NCBI GenBank assembly: GCA_016124645.1
Contig: WGNE01000010.1
Coordinates: forward strand, 1-64,000
Source of the DNA: Alphaproteobacteria bacterium
GTDB lineage: Bacteria; Pseudomonadota; Alphaproteobacteria; Micavibrionales; UBA2020
Direction: 5' to 3'
Length of the DNA: 64,000 nt
Shown here piece after piece: positions 56,368 to 64,000 of this stretch; positions within the stretch are counted from its first letter, which is position 1, and every line of letters starts with the position of its first letter. A model generated the notes under the pieces. It was given only the letters and a program-made list of their open reading frames with translations, ran no database searches and was not told where the DNA came from. A program made the translations under genes and the position numbers.

Positions 56368-57771
56368 ATGTCCGAACAAACTTTTGACATCGTCGTCATC
56401 GGCGCCGGTCCCGGCGGGTACGTCGCTGCCATCCGCGCGGCGCAGCTGGGGATGAAGGTCGCCATCGTGGAGCGCGAGCATCTGGGCGGCATCTGCCTGA
56501 ACTGGGGCTGCATCCCGACCAAGGCGCTGCTGCGCTGCTCGGAGATCAACCACCTTTTGCACAACCTCGACGCCTTCGGCTTCAAGGCTGAAAAAGTCAG
56601 CTTCGACTTCAAGAAAATCGTCGAGCGTTCGCGCAAGGTCGCGGCGCAGCTGTCGGGCGGCATCAAGCACCTGATGAAGAAGAACAAGGTCACCGTGTTC
56701 GACGGTTCCGGCAAGCTGCTGGGCAAGGGCAAAATCGCCGTCACGGACAAGGACGGCAAGCCGGTCGCGGACCTGAAATCGCCGCATATCATCATCGCCA
56801 CCGGCGCGCGCGCCCGCGTCCTGCCGGGGCTGGAGCCGGACGGCAAGCTGGTCTGGACCTACAAGGAAGCGATGACGCCGGAGGCCATGCCGAAATCACT
56901 GCTGGTCGTCGGCTCCGGCGCCATCGGCATCGAGTTCGCCAGCTTCTACCGCAACATGGGCGCGGAGGTCACGGTCGTGGAGGTCATGGACCGCGTGCTG
57001 CCCGTGGAAGACGCGGATATTTCCGCCTTCGCGCGCAAGGCCTTCGAGAAGCAGGGCATGAAGATCATGACCTCCGCCAAGGTCGTCAAGCTGGACAAAT
57101 CCGCAGACAGCGTGACCGCGCATGTCGAGGTGGGGGGCAAGACGGAGAAGATCACCGTCGATCGCGTCATCTCCGCCGTCGGCATCGCCGCCAATACCGA
57201 AAACCTCGGCCTTGAAAACACCAAGGTCAAGCTGGACCGCGGGCATATCGTGGTGAACCAGTGGCTGGAAACGGGCGAGCCCGGCGTCTATGCCATCGGC
57301 GACGTCGTCGCGGGCCCGTGGCTGGCGCACAAGGCGAGCCACGAGGGAGTCATCTGCGTCGAGAAGATCAAGGGCGTGAACGACGTCCACCCGATGAAGA
57401 CCGAGAACATTCCCGGCTGCACCTATTGCATGCCGCAGGTCGCCTCCGTTGGCCTGACCGAAGCGAAGGCGAAGGAGAAGGGCTATCAGGTCAAGGTCGG
57501 CAAGTTCCCCTTCATCGGCAACGGCAAGGCCAGCGCGCTGGGCGAACCGGAAGGTTTGGTCAAGACCGTCTTCGACGCCAAGACCGGCGAATTGCTGGGC
57601 GCACATATGGTCGGCGCGGAAGTGACGGAAATGATTCAGGGCTACGGCATCGCCAAGACGCTGGAGACGACCGAGGTCGAGCTGATGCACGCCATCTTCC
57701 CGCACCCCACGCTCTCGGAAATGATGCATGAATCCGTGCTGGACGCCTACGGCAAGGTCATCCATATGTGA
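56368..57771 (+). CDS. lpdA: dihydrolipoyl dehydrogenase (E3)
   Basis: A 467-residue flavoprotein reoxidising the dihydrolipoyl group with NAD+. The FAD motif is GAGPGGY (12-18), the redox disulphide is C43-L-N-W-G-C48, the NAD motif is VVGSGAIGIEFASFY (about 182) and the C-terminal base is H446 in FPHPTLSEMMHE. The LNWGC form differs from the more usual LNVGC and is typical of one alphaproteobacterial/plastid-like E3 group. A GGAGGAGGG site directly after REP element C precedes the ATG. It serves the pdh complex and probably others. Confidence 0.96.
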   Translation: MSEQTFDIVVIGAGPGGYVAAIRAAQLGMKVAIVEREHLGGICLNWGCIPTKALLRCSEINHLLHNLDAFGFKAEKVSFDFKKIVERSRKVAAQLSGGIKHLMKKNKVTVFDGSGKLLGKGKIAVTDKDGKPVADLKSPHIIIATGARARVLPGLEPDGKLVWTYKEAMTPEAMPKSLLVVGSGAIGIEFASFYRNMGAEVTVVEVMDRVLPVEDADISAFARKAFEKQGMKIMTSAKVVKLDKSADSVTAHVEVGGKTEKITVDRVISAVGIAANTENLGLENTKVKLDRGHIVVNQWLETGEPGVYAIGDVVAGPWLAHKASHEGVICVEKIKGVNDVHPMKTENIPGCTYCMPQVASVGLTEAKAKEKGYQVKVGKFPFIGNGKASALGEPEGLVKTVFDAKTGELLGAHMVGAEVTEMIQGYGIAKTLETTEVELMHAIFPHPTLSEMMHESVLDAYGKVIHM

Positions 57772-57778
57772 TGACCCC

Positions 57779-57806
57779 CGTCATTCCGGCGAAAGCCGGA
57801 ATCCAG
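57779..57806. repeat. REP-like palindrome D (left border of the GIY-YIG unit)
   Basis: A 28-base element beginning CGTCATTCCGGC, centre GAAA, then GCCGGAATCCAG; the stem ATTCCGGC/GCCGGAAT is perfect. It lies eight bases after the lpdA stop and 13 bases before the GIY-YIG start codon. Confidence 0.85.
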
Positions 57807-57819
57807 AAGGCCTAACTGC

Positions 57820-58112
57820 ATGGAAAAACAGTATTTTGTGTATATTCTGGCCAGCAAACGGAACGGTACCCTTTACGTGGGCGTGACGCGCGACCTTGTA
57901 AAAAGGGTCTATGAGCATAAAAATGGGCTGGTCGAAGGCTTCACAAAGAAATATGGTGTAAAGCAACTGGTGCATTATGAAACATTCGGAGAGGCCGCGA
58001 ACGCCATTCACCGCGAAAATGCCTCAAGGAATGGAAGCGCCGCTGGAAAACGGATTTGATCGAAAAAGGGAAACCGGACTGGAAAGATTTGTACAGCGGC
58101 ATAGCTATGTAA
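57820..58112 (+). pseudogene. GIY-YIG nuclease family protein, frameshifted
   Basis: The frame from the ATG at 57820 encodes the N-terminal part of a small GIY-YIG (UPF0213/YhbQ-like) nuclease: YFVYILASKRNGTLYVGVTR, then GFTKKYGVKQLVHYETF. After HRE (about 58013) the frame goes wrong and stops at 58059. The missing C-terminus is intact one frame over: from 58023 it reads LKEWKRRWKTDLIEKG, then PDWKDLYSG, and stops at 58110-58112. One lost A in the run at 58016-58019 explains the break (four As now, five expected). Restored, it would be about 97 residues. It may be a true pseudogene, a sequencing error or a slippery-site gene. It is boxed by REP elements D and E. Confidence 0.82.
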
Positions 58113-58140
58113 CTGGATCCCGGCTTTCGCCGGGATGACG
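58113..58140. repeat. REP-like palindrome E (right border of the GIY-YIG unit)
   Basis: A 28-base element, CTGGATCCCGGC, centre TTTC, GCCGGGATGACG: the reverse complement of element D apart from one compensated base pair in the stem. It starts at the base after the restored GIY-YIG stop codon, so D and E form inverted borders of the gene. Confidence 0.85.
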
Positions 58141-58181
58141 CTGAAAAGACTTTCCAGCGCAGAACCGGAAGACAGGACGAA

Positions 58182-59153
58182 ATGGAAGACATCAAACAAC
58201 AACCCGCCGAAAAGAAAAAATCCGAGCACCGCCACCCGGAAAAACGCAACCGGCCCGATACGCCGATTTTGCGCAAGCCGGAATGGATCCGCGTGAAGGC
58301 GCCGGTTTCGCCGGAGTACCATGAAACGACCAAGCTGATGCGTCAGCTCAACCTCGCCACCGTATGCGAGGAGGCGGCCTGCCCGAACATCGGCGAATGC
58401 TGGAAGCAGCAGCACGCGACCTTCATGATTCTGGGCGCGACCTGCACGCGCGCCTGCTCGTTCTGCAACGTGGCGACGGGCATCCCCGACAAGCTGGACC
58501 CCTTCGAGGCCGCGCGCGTCGCCATCGGCGTGCAGAAACTGGGCCTGAAGCACGTCGTCATCACCTCCGTCGATCGCGACGACCTCGACGACGGCGGGGC
58601 GCAGCAGTTCGTGAAGGTCATCAACGAAATCCGCCGCCTGTCGCCCGGCACGACCATCGAGATCCTGACGCCCGACTTCAAGGACAAGCAGGGCGCGATC
58701 GAGGCGATCGTGGAAGCGAAGCCCGACGTCTTCAACCACAACATGGAGACGATTCCGCGGCTCTATCCCACCATTCGCCCCGGCTCGCGCTATTTCACTT
58801 CGCTCGAGCTGCTGAGCCGCGTCAAGCGCCTCGACCCCACCATCTTCACCAAGTCGGGCCTGATGGTCGGCCTTGGCGAGAGCAAGACAGAGGTCATGCA
58901 GGTCATGGACGACTTGCGCGCCGCCGACGTCGATTTCCTGACCATGGGCCAGTACCTGCAGCCCACGACCAAGCACGCCGCGGTCGAGAAGTTCGTGACG
59001 CCGGAAGAATTCAAGACCTATGAAACCATCGCGCGCGGCAAGGGTTTCCTGATGGTCTCGGCCACGCCGCTGACCCGTTCCTCCTACCACGCCGACGCGG
59101 ATTTCGAGAAGCTGCGCGCCGCGCGCGAAGCGAAACTGGCCGCCGCGCAATAA
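58182..59153 (+). CDS. lipA: lipoyl synthase
   Basis: A 323-residue radical SAM enzyme that inserts two sulphurs into octanoyl-lipoyl domains, maturing the E2 and E1-beta lipoyl groups encoded upstream. The auxiliary cluster cysteines are C62, C67 and C73 ([14 protein letters not shown]), and the radical SAM cluster cysteines are C88, C92 and C95 (CTRACSFC). The C-terminal RSSYHA motif is present (LTRSSYHAD). The first 40 residues are charged and variable. It lies 41 bases after repeat E and 25 bases before the COQ10-like gene. Confidence 0.97.
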   Translation: MEDIKQQPAEKKKSEHRHPEKRNRPDTPILRKPEWIRVKAPVSPEYHETTKLMRQLNLATVCEEAACPNIGECWKQQHATFMILGATCTRACSFCNVATGIPDKLDPFEAARVAIGVQKLGLKHVVITSVDRDDLDDGGAQQFVKVINEIRRLSPGTTIEILTPDFKDKQGAIEAIVEAKPDVFNHNMETIPRLYPTIRPGSRYFTSLELLSRVKRLDPTIFTKSGLMVGLGESKTEVMQVMDDLRAADVDFLTMGQYLQPTTKHAAVEKFVTPEEFKTYETIARGKGFLMVSATPLTRSSYHADADFEKLRAAREAKLAAAQ

Positions 59154-59178
59154 CCAGAGGGGAAGGGCGGCGCGCCAC

Positions 59179-59622
59179 ATGCCCACGCATCAGGAAAAAC
59201 GCATCGTCCCCTATTCGCCGGAACAGCTTTTCGGCCTCGTCATGGATATCGAGAAATACCCGGAATTCCTGCCGTGGTGCATCGGCGCGCGCGTGAACGA
59301 GCGCAAGGACAACAACGTCAGCGCCGAGGTCATCGTGGGCTACAAGGTGCTGCGGGAAAAATTCGTCTCCCGCGTGCATTTCGAGCCGAACAAGGAGATA
59401 GAGGTCGAATACCTGAAGGGACCCATGCGTCACCTGCACAACAAATGGGTCTTCCGCGCGCTGCGCGGCGGCCAGTGCGAGGTGGATTTCTACGTCGATT
59501 TTTCCCTGAACACGAAACTGCTGGAAAAGCTGGTCGATCAGTTCTTCCAGCGCGCGCTGGTCAAGATGATCAACGCCTTCGAGGCGCGCGCGCTCGCGCT
59601 TTACGGCGGCAACCGTCATTAA
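59179..59622 (+). CDS. SRPBCC/COQ10-like polyketide cyclase family protein
   Basis: A 147-residue START/SRPBCC-fold protein. It aligns with the COQ10/RatA family: PYSPEQLFGLVMDIEKYPEFLPWC near the N-terminus (residues about 11-33), then VSRVHFEPNKEIEVEYLKGP and a C-terminal amphipathic helix. Mitochondrial COQ10 binds ubiquinone and supports respiration; E. coli RatA was described as a ribosome-association inhibitor. In alphaproteobacteria the place after lipA is conserved and the ubiquinone role is more likely. It ends six bases from the convergent ankyrin-like gene. Confidence 0.87.
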   Translation: MPTHQEKRIVPYSPEQLFGLVMDIEKYPEFLPWCIGARVNERKDNNVSAEVIVGYKVLREKFVSRVHFEPNKEIEVEYLKGPMRHLHNKWVFRALRGGQCEVDFYVDFSLNTKLLEKLVDQFFQRALVKMINAFEARALALYGGNRH

Positions 59623-59628
59623 AGAAAT

Positions 59629-60384
59629 CTAGAGCTTGAAGCCTTTATGGTCCGGCGTATCCGGTTTCCCTGGCGTTTTGCGCTCGGGCGGCGTGTGGCG
59701 GGGCTTGGGCGTGACGCCTTTTTGCCGCGCTTCCAGTTCTTCCGCCTCGCGCAGCAGTCTTGCGGCTTCCTCGCGCTTTTGCTTGGCGGCGGCGGCCAGT
59801 TCTTCTGCTTCCTTTGCGGCGCGGCGCGCCTGCAGGGGCTTCAGCCTGTCCTCGATCGCCTGCGCGACGTCTTCCATGCCTTTCTCGCGGGCGAGGGCCA
59901 GCGGCTTTTTGACGAGGGCGTAAAGGCCGTCTTCGGGCGGCAGGTTGCGCAGGCTGCCCGGCTGCAAAATCTCGCCCGGACGTTCGACGTCGATCAGCGC
60001 GTGCTTCGCCAGCAGGATTGCGATGGCGGGCTTATCCTCCTCGATCGCGGCATAAAGGTAGGAGGGCAGGAAATAGGCCTGCTTGCCGGGGTCGGCGGGG
60101 TTGTTCAGCCGGCGGAAGTCCGTGTGCCAGAAATGGGCGGTCATGCCGCCTTCCTCGGTATTCAGCAGGGCTTCGAAGATACGGGCGTCGCCCGCTTTCA
60201 GCGCCTGGCAGAGCGGCTTTTTCTTGTGACTGGAGCCGGGCATGTAGCCGGGGTCCGCGCCCGCATCCAGCGCCGCCTTGACGCCGCCGAGGTCGCGCGA
60301 CTTGATGGCCCGCGCCAGCGCATTGTATTTTTTGCGGGCTTCTCGTTTTTGGGCGATCTTGTTGAATATCGACTTGATGTTCAT
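59629..60384 (-). CDS. ankyrin-repeat-like protein with coiled-coil tail
   Basis: A 251-residue cytoplasmic-looking protein. Residues about 20-75 have ankyrin-like helices (ALARAIKSRDLGGVKAALDA then GADPGYMPG, and KPLCQALKAGDARIFEALL), with a further possible repeat at 105-130. Residues about 180-225 form a charged alanine/glutamate-rich coiled coil (AAKEAEELAAAAKQKREE), followed by a Pro/Lys-rich tail. No catalytic motif is seen; it probably binds a protein partner. It interrupts the usual coq10-cinA adjacency, on the opposite strand to lipA. The partner is unknown. Confidence 0.7.
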   Translation of the reverse strand: MNIKSIFNKIAQKREARKKYNALARAIKSRDLGGVKAALDAGADPGYMPGSSHKKKPLCQALKAGDARIFEALLNTEEGGMTAHFWHTDFRRLNNPADPGKQAYFLPSYLYAAIEEDKPAIAILLAKHALIDVERPGEILQPGSLRNLPPEDGLYALVKKPLALAREKGMEDVAQAIEDRLKPLQARRAAKEAEELAAAAKQKREEAARLLREAEELEARQKGVTPKPRHTPPERKTPGKPDTPDHKGFKL

Positions 60385-60448
60385 GGGGCAGTTCTAGCAT
60401 ATTTATTAACCATAATCAAACAGCAAATAAATATTCTAAAACAGGTGG

Positions 60449-60952
60449 TTAGCCGCCTCGCGCTTCCTTCAGCAAGATGTCCAGCGCGGTTTCGACCGTC
60501 TCCAGCCGCACGGTGGAACGGTCGCCGCCGAAGATGTTTTTCAGCGCGTAGCTCTGCCCCGTCTTCGCGTTGGCGACGCCGAGATAGACGAGGCCGACCG
60601 GCTTGTTTTCCGTCGCGCCGCCCGGACCCGCGATGCCCGTGGCCGCCACGACGATATCCGCGCCCGAGGCTTTCAGCGCGCCCTGCGCCATTTGCAACGC
60701 GATCTCGCTGCTGACCGCGCCGGATTTTTCCAGCAGGTCGCGGTCCACGCCCAGCAGGGCGGTTTTGGAATCGTAGGAATAGGTGATGAAGCCGCGGTCC
60801 AGCACGTCGGAGGAACCGGGAATTTCCGTCAGGCAGCCCATGATGAGCCCGCCCGTGCAGGATTCCGCGGTGGCGATGCGCAGGTTGTTCTTGCGCGCGG
60901 CGTCAAGGACGGCGGTGGCGAGCTCGGTGAGCGCCGGCGGATAAAGAGACAT
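60449..60952 (-). CDS. pncC: CinA family nicotinamide-nucleotide amidohydrolase
   Basis: A 167-residue protein equivalent to the C-terminal domain of CinA, which deamidates nicotinamide mononucleotide to recycle NAD by-products. The family stretches are ATAESCTGGLIMG, GVDRDLLEKSGAVS and ATGIAGPGGATENKPVGLVY. The N-terminal molybdopterin-binding-like domain of full CinA is absent. The ATG at 60952 with AAGG eight bases upstream is preferred over the ATG at 60961. It lies 24 bases after pgpA on the same strand. Confidence 0.92.
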   Translation of the reverse strand: MSLYPPALTELATAVLDAARKNNLRIATAESCTGGLIMGCLTEIPGSSDVLDRGFITYSYDSKTALLGVDRDLLEKSGAVSSEIALQMAQGALKASGADIVVAATGIAGPGGATENKPVGLVYLGVANAKTGQSYALKNIFGGDRSTVRLETVETALDILLKEARGG

Positions 60953-60976
60953 CGGGATCATCCTTGCTGCTTGATC

Positions 60977-61492
60977 TTAGTTGAAATGCGCCAGCGCCAT
61001 GGTCGCCACGCCGGGAAAAGCGTAGATGCCGGCGACGACGTCGTCCATCATCACGTCGAAGCCGCCGCGCGACTTCTTGTCGAAGTAGGAGGCGGGCCAC
61101 GGCTTGTAAATGTCGAAGATGCGGAACAGGATGAAGGCCAGCAACCAGAGCTGCAGGTCCGTCCCCGCGGGAATGGCCGCGATCCAGACGCCGACCACCT
61201 CGTCCACGACGATGGACTGGTCGTCCTTCAGCCCCGAGTGCCTGCCGTAGTAGCTGGCCGCCACGGTGCCGATGAGCAGCATGACGACGGAGGCGATGAA
61301 GAGCCCCAGCGGGCCCGAAGCGGCGGCGATGGCGTAGCCGAAGGGCAGGGCGGCGATGGTGCCCATGGTGCCGGGCGCGGGCCGCAGCCGGCCGGAGCCG
61401 AACCATGTCGCGATGAGCGAGAGCGGGTGGGCGATTGTGGTGCCGTCCGGCAGGGGCTTGATGCCCGGCTTGCATTTATCCTTGAAGCTCAT
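60977..61492 (-). CDS. pgpA: phosphatidylglycerophosphatase A
   Basis: A 171-residue membrane enzyme that dephosphorylates phosphatidylglycerol phosphate to phosphatidylglycerol. Family stretches are TWFGSGRLRPAPGTMGT, IVVDEVVGVWIA and FRIFDIYKPWPASYFD, with the conserved acidic residues in VVDEVVG and VMMDDVVAG. Four hydrophobic segments are visible. It is four bases after ispDF on the same strand, forming an ispDF-pgpA-cinA run. Confidence 0.93.
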   Translation of the reverse strand: MSFKDKCKPGIKPLPDGTTIAHPLSLIATWFGSGRLRPAPGTMGTIAALPFGYAIAAASGPLGLFIASVVMLLIGTVAASYYGRHSGLKDDQSIVVDEVVGVWIAAIPAGTDLQLWLLAFILFRIFDIYKPWPASYFDKKSRGGFDVMMDDVVAGIYAFPGVATMALAHFN

Positions 61493-61496
61493 TTTT

Positions 61497-62744
61497 TCAA
61501 GTCCCCCATTTTCTGGTGTCGTCGTCCTCGGTCGCCGCAGCCATTTGAATAGCGGGCGTGAAGGGCAGGCGCACGGTGGCCACGGCCTGCGCCGCGATGC
61601 CCTCGCCCCTGCCGGTGAAGCCCAGCCCCTCGGTCGTCGTCGCTTTCAGGCTGATGCGGCTTTCGGGCAGGCAGAGGATTTCTGCCATGCGCGCGCGCAT
61701 CTTGTCGCGATGCGGTCCGATCTTCGGCGCCTCGCAGATGAGCGTCAGGTCCACATGGGTGACGACGCCGCCCCGCGCGGCGATAAGGTCCGCCGCGTGG
61801 CGCAGGAAGGCGGCGCTGTCCGCGTTTTTCCAGCGCGCGTCCTTCGGGCTGAAGTGCATGCCGATGTCGCCGTCGCAAATCGTGCCCAGCAGCGCGTCGG
61901 TCACCGCGTGCAGCCCGACGTCCGCATCCGAATGGCCTTCCAGCACCTTGTCGTGCGGGATGGCGATGCCGCAGATCATCAGCCTGCGCAGGTCGTCCGG
62001 CGGCGGGATGAGACGGTGGACGTCATAGCCCGTGCCGGTGCGGATGTCGCCACAGCGGTTGGCCAGCGCCTGTTCCATGCGGGCAAGATCGTCCGCCTCG
62101 GTGATCTTGAAATTGTCCTTTTCGCCCGCCACCAGCGTGACGGCATGGCCGGCTAGCTCGCAGAGCGCGGCGTCGTCCGTCACCACGGTATCGGCATGGC
62201 TTTGGTGCAGGCCGTGGATAAGCTCGAAACGGAAGCCCTGCGGCGTTTGCACGCTGTAAAGCTTCTCGCGGCTTTCGGTCTGCGTCCTGCCGTCCGGCTG
62301 CAGGCGGCGCAGCGTATCGGCGACGGGCAGGGCGGGGATGGCGGCATCCGATTCCGCCAGCGCGTCGCAGATACGGCGGATAAGATCGACGCTCAGGCCC
62401 GGCCGGGCGGCGTCGTGGATGAGCACGTAATCGGGTTTTGCAGCGTCGCTGGCGGCAATCGCCTCCAGCCCGCGGCGCACGGTTTCCTGCCGCGTTGCGC
62501 CGCCGGTGACGGGCGGCGGCAAATCCATGCCTTGCGTCGCATGAATGAAAAGCAGTTCGTGAAGCGGATTTATAACGACATAAATATTATTTATATCAAT
62601 AATTTGAGACAGTTTGTTAATGTTATACTTTAATACAGGAATCCCCAGCAAGGGCTGGTATTGCTTGGGCAGCGAAGCGCCAAAACGTTCTCCCGCACCG
62701 GCGGCGACGATCAAGGCTGCAATGACCGGCTTTTTGTTAGACAT
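61497..62744 (-). CDS. ispDF: bifunctional IspD/IspF of the MEP isoprenoid pathway
   Basis: A 415-residue fusion. IspD (about 1-230) attaches CMP to methylerythritol 4-phosphate: the nucleotide loop is LIVAAGAGERFGASLPKQY and the catalytic region includes LIHDAARPGLS. IspF (about 245-402) forms the cyclodiphosphate: GYDVHRLIP supplies the metal ligands, followed by HSDADVGLHAVTDAL and the C-terminal TTTEGLGFTGRGEGIAAQA. The fusion is typical of alphaproteobacteria. The ATG at 62744 is chosen for homology; the open frame reaches 62792. A segment near 62560-62640 is noticeably AT-rich inside the IspD part. Confidence 0.96.
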   Translation of the reverse strand: MSNKKPVIAALIVAAGAGERFGASLPKQYQPLLGIPVLKYNINKLSQIIDINNIYVVINPLHELLFIHATQGMDLPPPVTGGATRQETVRRGLEAIAASDAAKPDYVLIHDAARPGLSVDLIRRICDALAESDAAIPALPVADTLRRLQPDGRTQTESREKLYSVQTPQGFRFELIHGLHQSHADTVVTDDAALCELAGHAVTLVAGEKDNFKITEADDLARMEQALANRCGDIRTGTGYDVHRLIPPPDDLRRLMICGIAIPHDKVLEGHSDADVGLHAVTDALLGTICDGDIGMHFSPKDARWKNADSAAFLRHAADLIAARGGVVTHVDLTLICEAPKIGPHRDKMRARMAEILCLPESRISLKATTTEGLGFTGRGEGIAAQAVATVRLPFTPAIQMAAATEDDDTRKWGT

Positions 62745-62805
62745 AATGCCCGTAACTGTCCTGATGGGTTGATGGGGCGGCGGCTTTCGCACTTTCCTGA
62801 AAAAT

Positions 62806-62834
62806 ACTTTAGGGCGCGGGTTTCACGCGGTCAA
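62806..62834 (-). promoter_or_regulatory. promoter of ispDF
   Basis: On the minus strand TTGACC (62829-62834) and TAAAGT (62806-62811) are 17 bases apart, about 60 bases before the start codon. The 62745-62940 gap also holds two GTGCACAAA direct repeats (62873-62881 and 62901-62909) toward ntrB. Confidence 0.55.
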
Positions 62835-62940
62835 CGCTTGTTATTTGCCTAAAAATGGGGCAGATATATGCCGTGCACAAAAAATAGGCGGTAACCTTGC
62901 GTGCACAAATAACAGGCAACAACAAGAAACCAAATCGTTC

Positions 62941-64000
62941 ATGCGCCCTCTGAAACAAAACAGGCAAGCCGGTCCCTCCGGCGAAGTGCAGGATATGGCG
63001 CAGGATATGGCATCACCGGAAACGATGATGCCGGCCGTGCTGCACGCGCTGCCCGACGCCGTTTTCGTGACGGATGCGGCGGGGGCGGTTTTGTTCGCCA
63101 ACCACAATGCGCAGGCCTTCGCGGGTCTGGGCGGCGCGCGGCTGATGGGGCGCGACATCCGCGCCGTGCTGGGTGTGGACAATGCGGCGACCAATACGCT
63201 GAAAACACCGCAGGACGGCAAAAGCGTCACCCTGCGCGACCTGACGCTGCAGGGCAGGGCGGTGGAAAGCCTTTGCGTGGTGCCGATGGAAGAACAGGGG
63301 CTGTTCCTCTGGTCGCTGCGCTGCGCGCCCGTGCCGGTCAAGAGCGCCTGGATGGCGAACGCAAGGCGCGCGCTGAAGCCCGCGCAGCACCTCGCGCGGA
63401 TGCTGGCGCATGAAATCAAGAACCCCCTTTCGGGCATTCGCGGCGCGGCGCAGCTTTTGATGCGCGCGCCCTTGTCGGAGGACGACAAGGAGCTGGCCGC
63501 GCTCATCGACAGCGAGACGCAGCGCATCTTCCGCCTTATCGACAAGGTCAATATTTTCGACGACGCGCCGCAGGGCAGCTTCGCGCCCGTCAACCTGCAT
63601 AGCGTGCTGGGGCATGTGATGCGGCTGGCGTCGTCCGGTTTCGCGGCGCATGCAAATATTTCCACGCAATACGACCCCTCGCTGCCCGACATCTGGGGGA
63701 ACGAGGACCGGCTGGTGCAGGCGCTGCTCAACATGGTCAAGAACGCGGCGGAGGCCGTGGGTCCGGCAGGCGGCAAGATCACCCTGCGCAGCTATTACGA
63801 CACGGCGCCGGGCTTCCACCCCGAAAGCCACGCGCGCCTGCCGATTTGCATCAACATCGAGGACAATGGCGCGGGTCTTTCGGCGGAGGCGCAACGGCAT
63901 CTCTTCGACCCCTATTACACCACCAAGGCTGCGGGCGAGGGGCTGGGGCTTTCCATCGTCTCCAAGATCATCGACGACCACGGCGGGGCGATCGACGTTT
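62941..64000 (+). CDS. ntrB: nitrogen regulation histidine kinase NtrB (partial, runs off the window)
   Basis: The first 353 codons of a sensor kinase that phosphorylates the activator NtrC under nitrogen limitation. A PAS-like sensor domain (about 30-130) precedes the H-box with phosphoacceptor H157 in MLAHEIKNPLSGIRGAAQLL, then the N-box NMVKNAAEAV, G1 box DNGAGLS and G2 box GEGLGLSIV. No membrane helix is present, as expected of cytoplasmic NtrB. The ATG at 62941 has no clear ribosome site and no other in-frame start lies near. dusB, which usually precedes ntrB, is missing here. The 3' end lies beyond 64000. Confidence 0.93.
   Translation, partial: MRPLKQNRQAGPSGEVQDMAQDMASPETMMPAVLHALPDAVFVTDAAGAVLFANHNAQAFAGLGGARLMGRDIRAVLGVDNAATNTLKTPQDGKSVTLRDLTLQGRAVESLCVVPMEEQGLFLWSLRCAPVPVKSAWMANARRALKPAQHLARMLAHEIKNPLSGIRGAAQLLMRAPLSEDDKELAALIDSETQRIFRLIDKVNIFDDAPQGSFAPVNLHSVLGHVMRLASSGFAAHANISTQYDPSLPDIWGNEDRLVQALLNMVKNAAEAVGPAGGKITLRSYYDTAPGFHPESHARLPICINIEDNGAGLSAEAQRHLFDPYYTTKAAGEGLGLSIVSKIIDDHGGAIDV

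Noticed and set aside
60399-60415. A TTAACC half-site resembling CtrA sites upstream of the ankyrin-like gene.
   Set aside because: There is no second TTAA at the seven-base spacing.
62857-62871. A possible sigma-54 promoter (GG-N10-GC) before ntrB.
   Set aside because: Only the GG and GC doublets fit; most other consensus positions of TGGCACG-N4-TTGC are wrong.

Overview
The window looks like a chromosome segment of a free-living alphaproteobacterium, probably Rhodospirillales-like or a neighbouring order; the lineage below class is an inference. Evidence: high GC with GC-rich third codon positions; an alphaproteobacterial SOS box (GTTC-N7-GTTC) in the lexA promoter; an E1-beta of pyruvate dehydrogenase carrying its own lipoyl domain; fused ispDF; DUF1489 and TIGR01459 family proteins; and the familiar class gene order ppiD-tpiA-secG-pyrG-(kdsA/eno)-ftsB-pdhABC-lpd-lipA-coq10-cinA-ispDF-ntrB. 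I saw no rRNA, tRNA, CRISPR array, prophage or classical insertion sequence.

Layout. 0-5 kb: DUF1489 protein, an unknown membrane protein, a KefB-type antiporter and an MltB-like transglycosylase with a near-consensus promoter. 5-12.5 kb: one tightly packed operon for envelope and replication functions (rlpA, D,D-carboxypeptidase, tmk, holB, metG, tatD, MBL hydrolase) ended by a strong hairpin. 12.5-20.2 kb: pepN, an MBL hydrolase, and a divergent HIT-HAD-HAD-TPR/glycosyltransferase operon. 20.1-26 kb: sterol-desaturase-like and patatin-like genes, then msbA, an alpha/beta hydrolase and a queuosine-salvage (Qng1/DUF2419) gene. 26-36.6 kb: gltA, a fadE-type acyl-CoA dehydrogenase, comEC, autoregulated lexA, a polysaccharide deacetylase, a small secreted protein and a Sel1-repeat gene of clearly foreign (AT-rich) composition. 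36.6-50 kb: central-metabolism and secretion genes (ppiD, tpiA, secG, pyrG, eno, kdsA, ftsB) interrupted by accessory genes, including three paralogous secreted two-cysteine proteins. 50-64 kb: a YHYH protein and a GT87 protein, then the pyruvate dehydrogenase genes, lpdA, lipA, a COQ10-like gene, an ankyrin-like gene, cinA, pgpA, ispDF and the start of ntrB, which runs off the window.

The most interesting accessory structures are: (i) a small GIY-YIG nuclease gene, apparently frameshifted, boxed in by two inverted palindromic REP-like repeats between lpdA and lipA, which resembles a REP-associated mobile unit; (ii) the three-member secreted paralogue family with an invariant cysteine spacing; (iii) a GANTC cluster in the kdsA/ftsB divergent region and a CtrA-type box before an unknown gene, both pointing to cell-cycle control; (iv) the AT-rich Sel1 gene. 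Three further paired-palindrome (BIME-like) elements lie at 25.9, 32.5 and 56.3 kb.

How the genes work together: the pdh-lpd-lipA block makes acetyl-CoA with a lipoylated complex whose cofactor is built by the adjacent lipA; gltA feeds that acetyl-CoA into the TCA cycle and fadE supplies more of it; tpiA and eno are glycolytic; kdsA and msbA serve lipopolysaccharide; mltB, rlpA, the carboxypeptidase and ftsB serve peptidoglycan and division.
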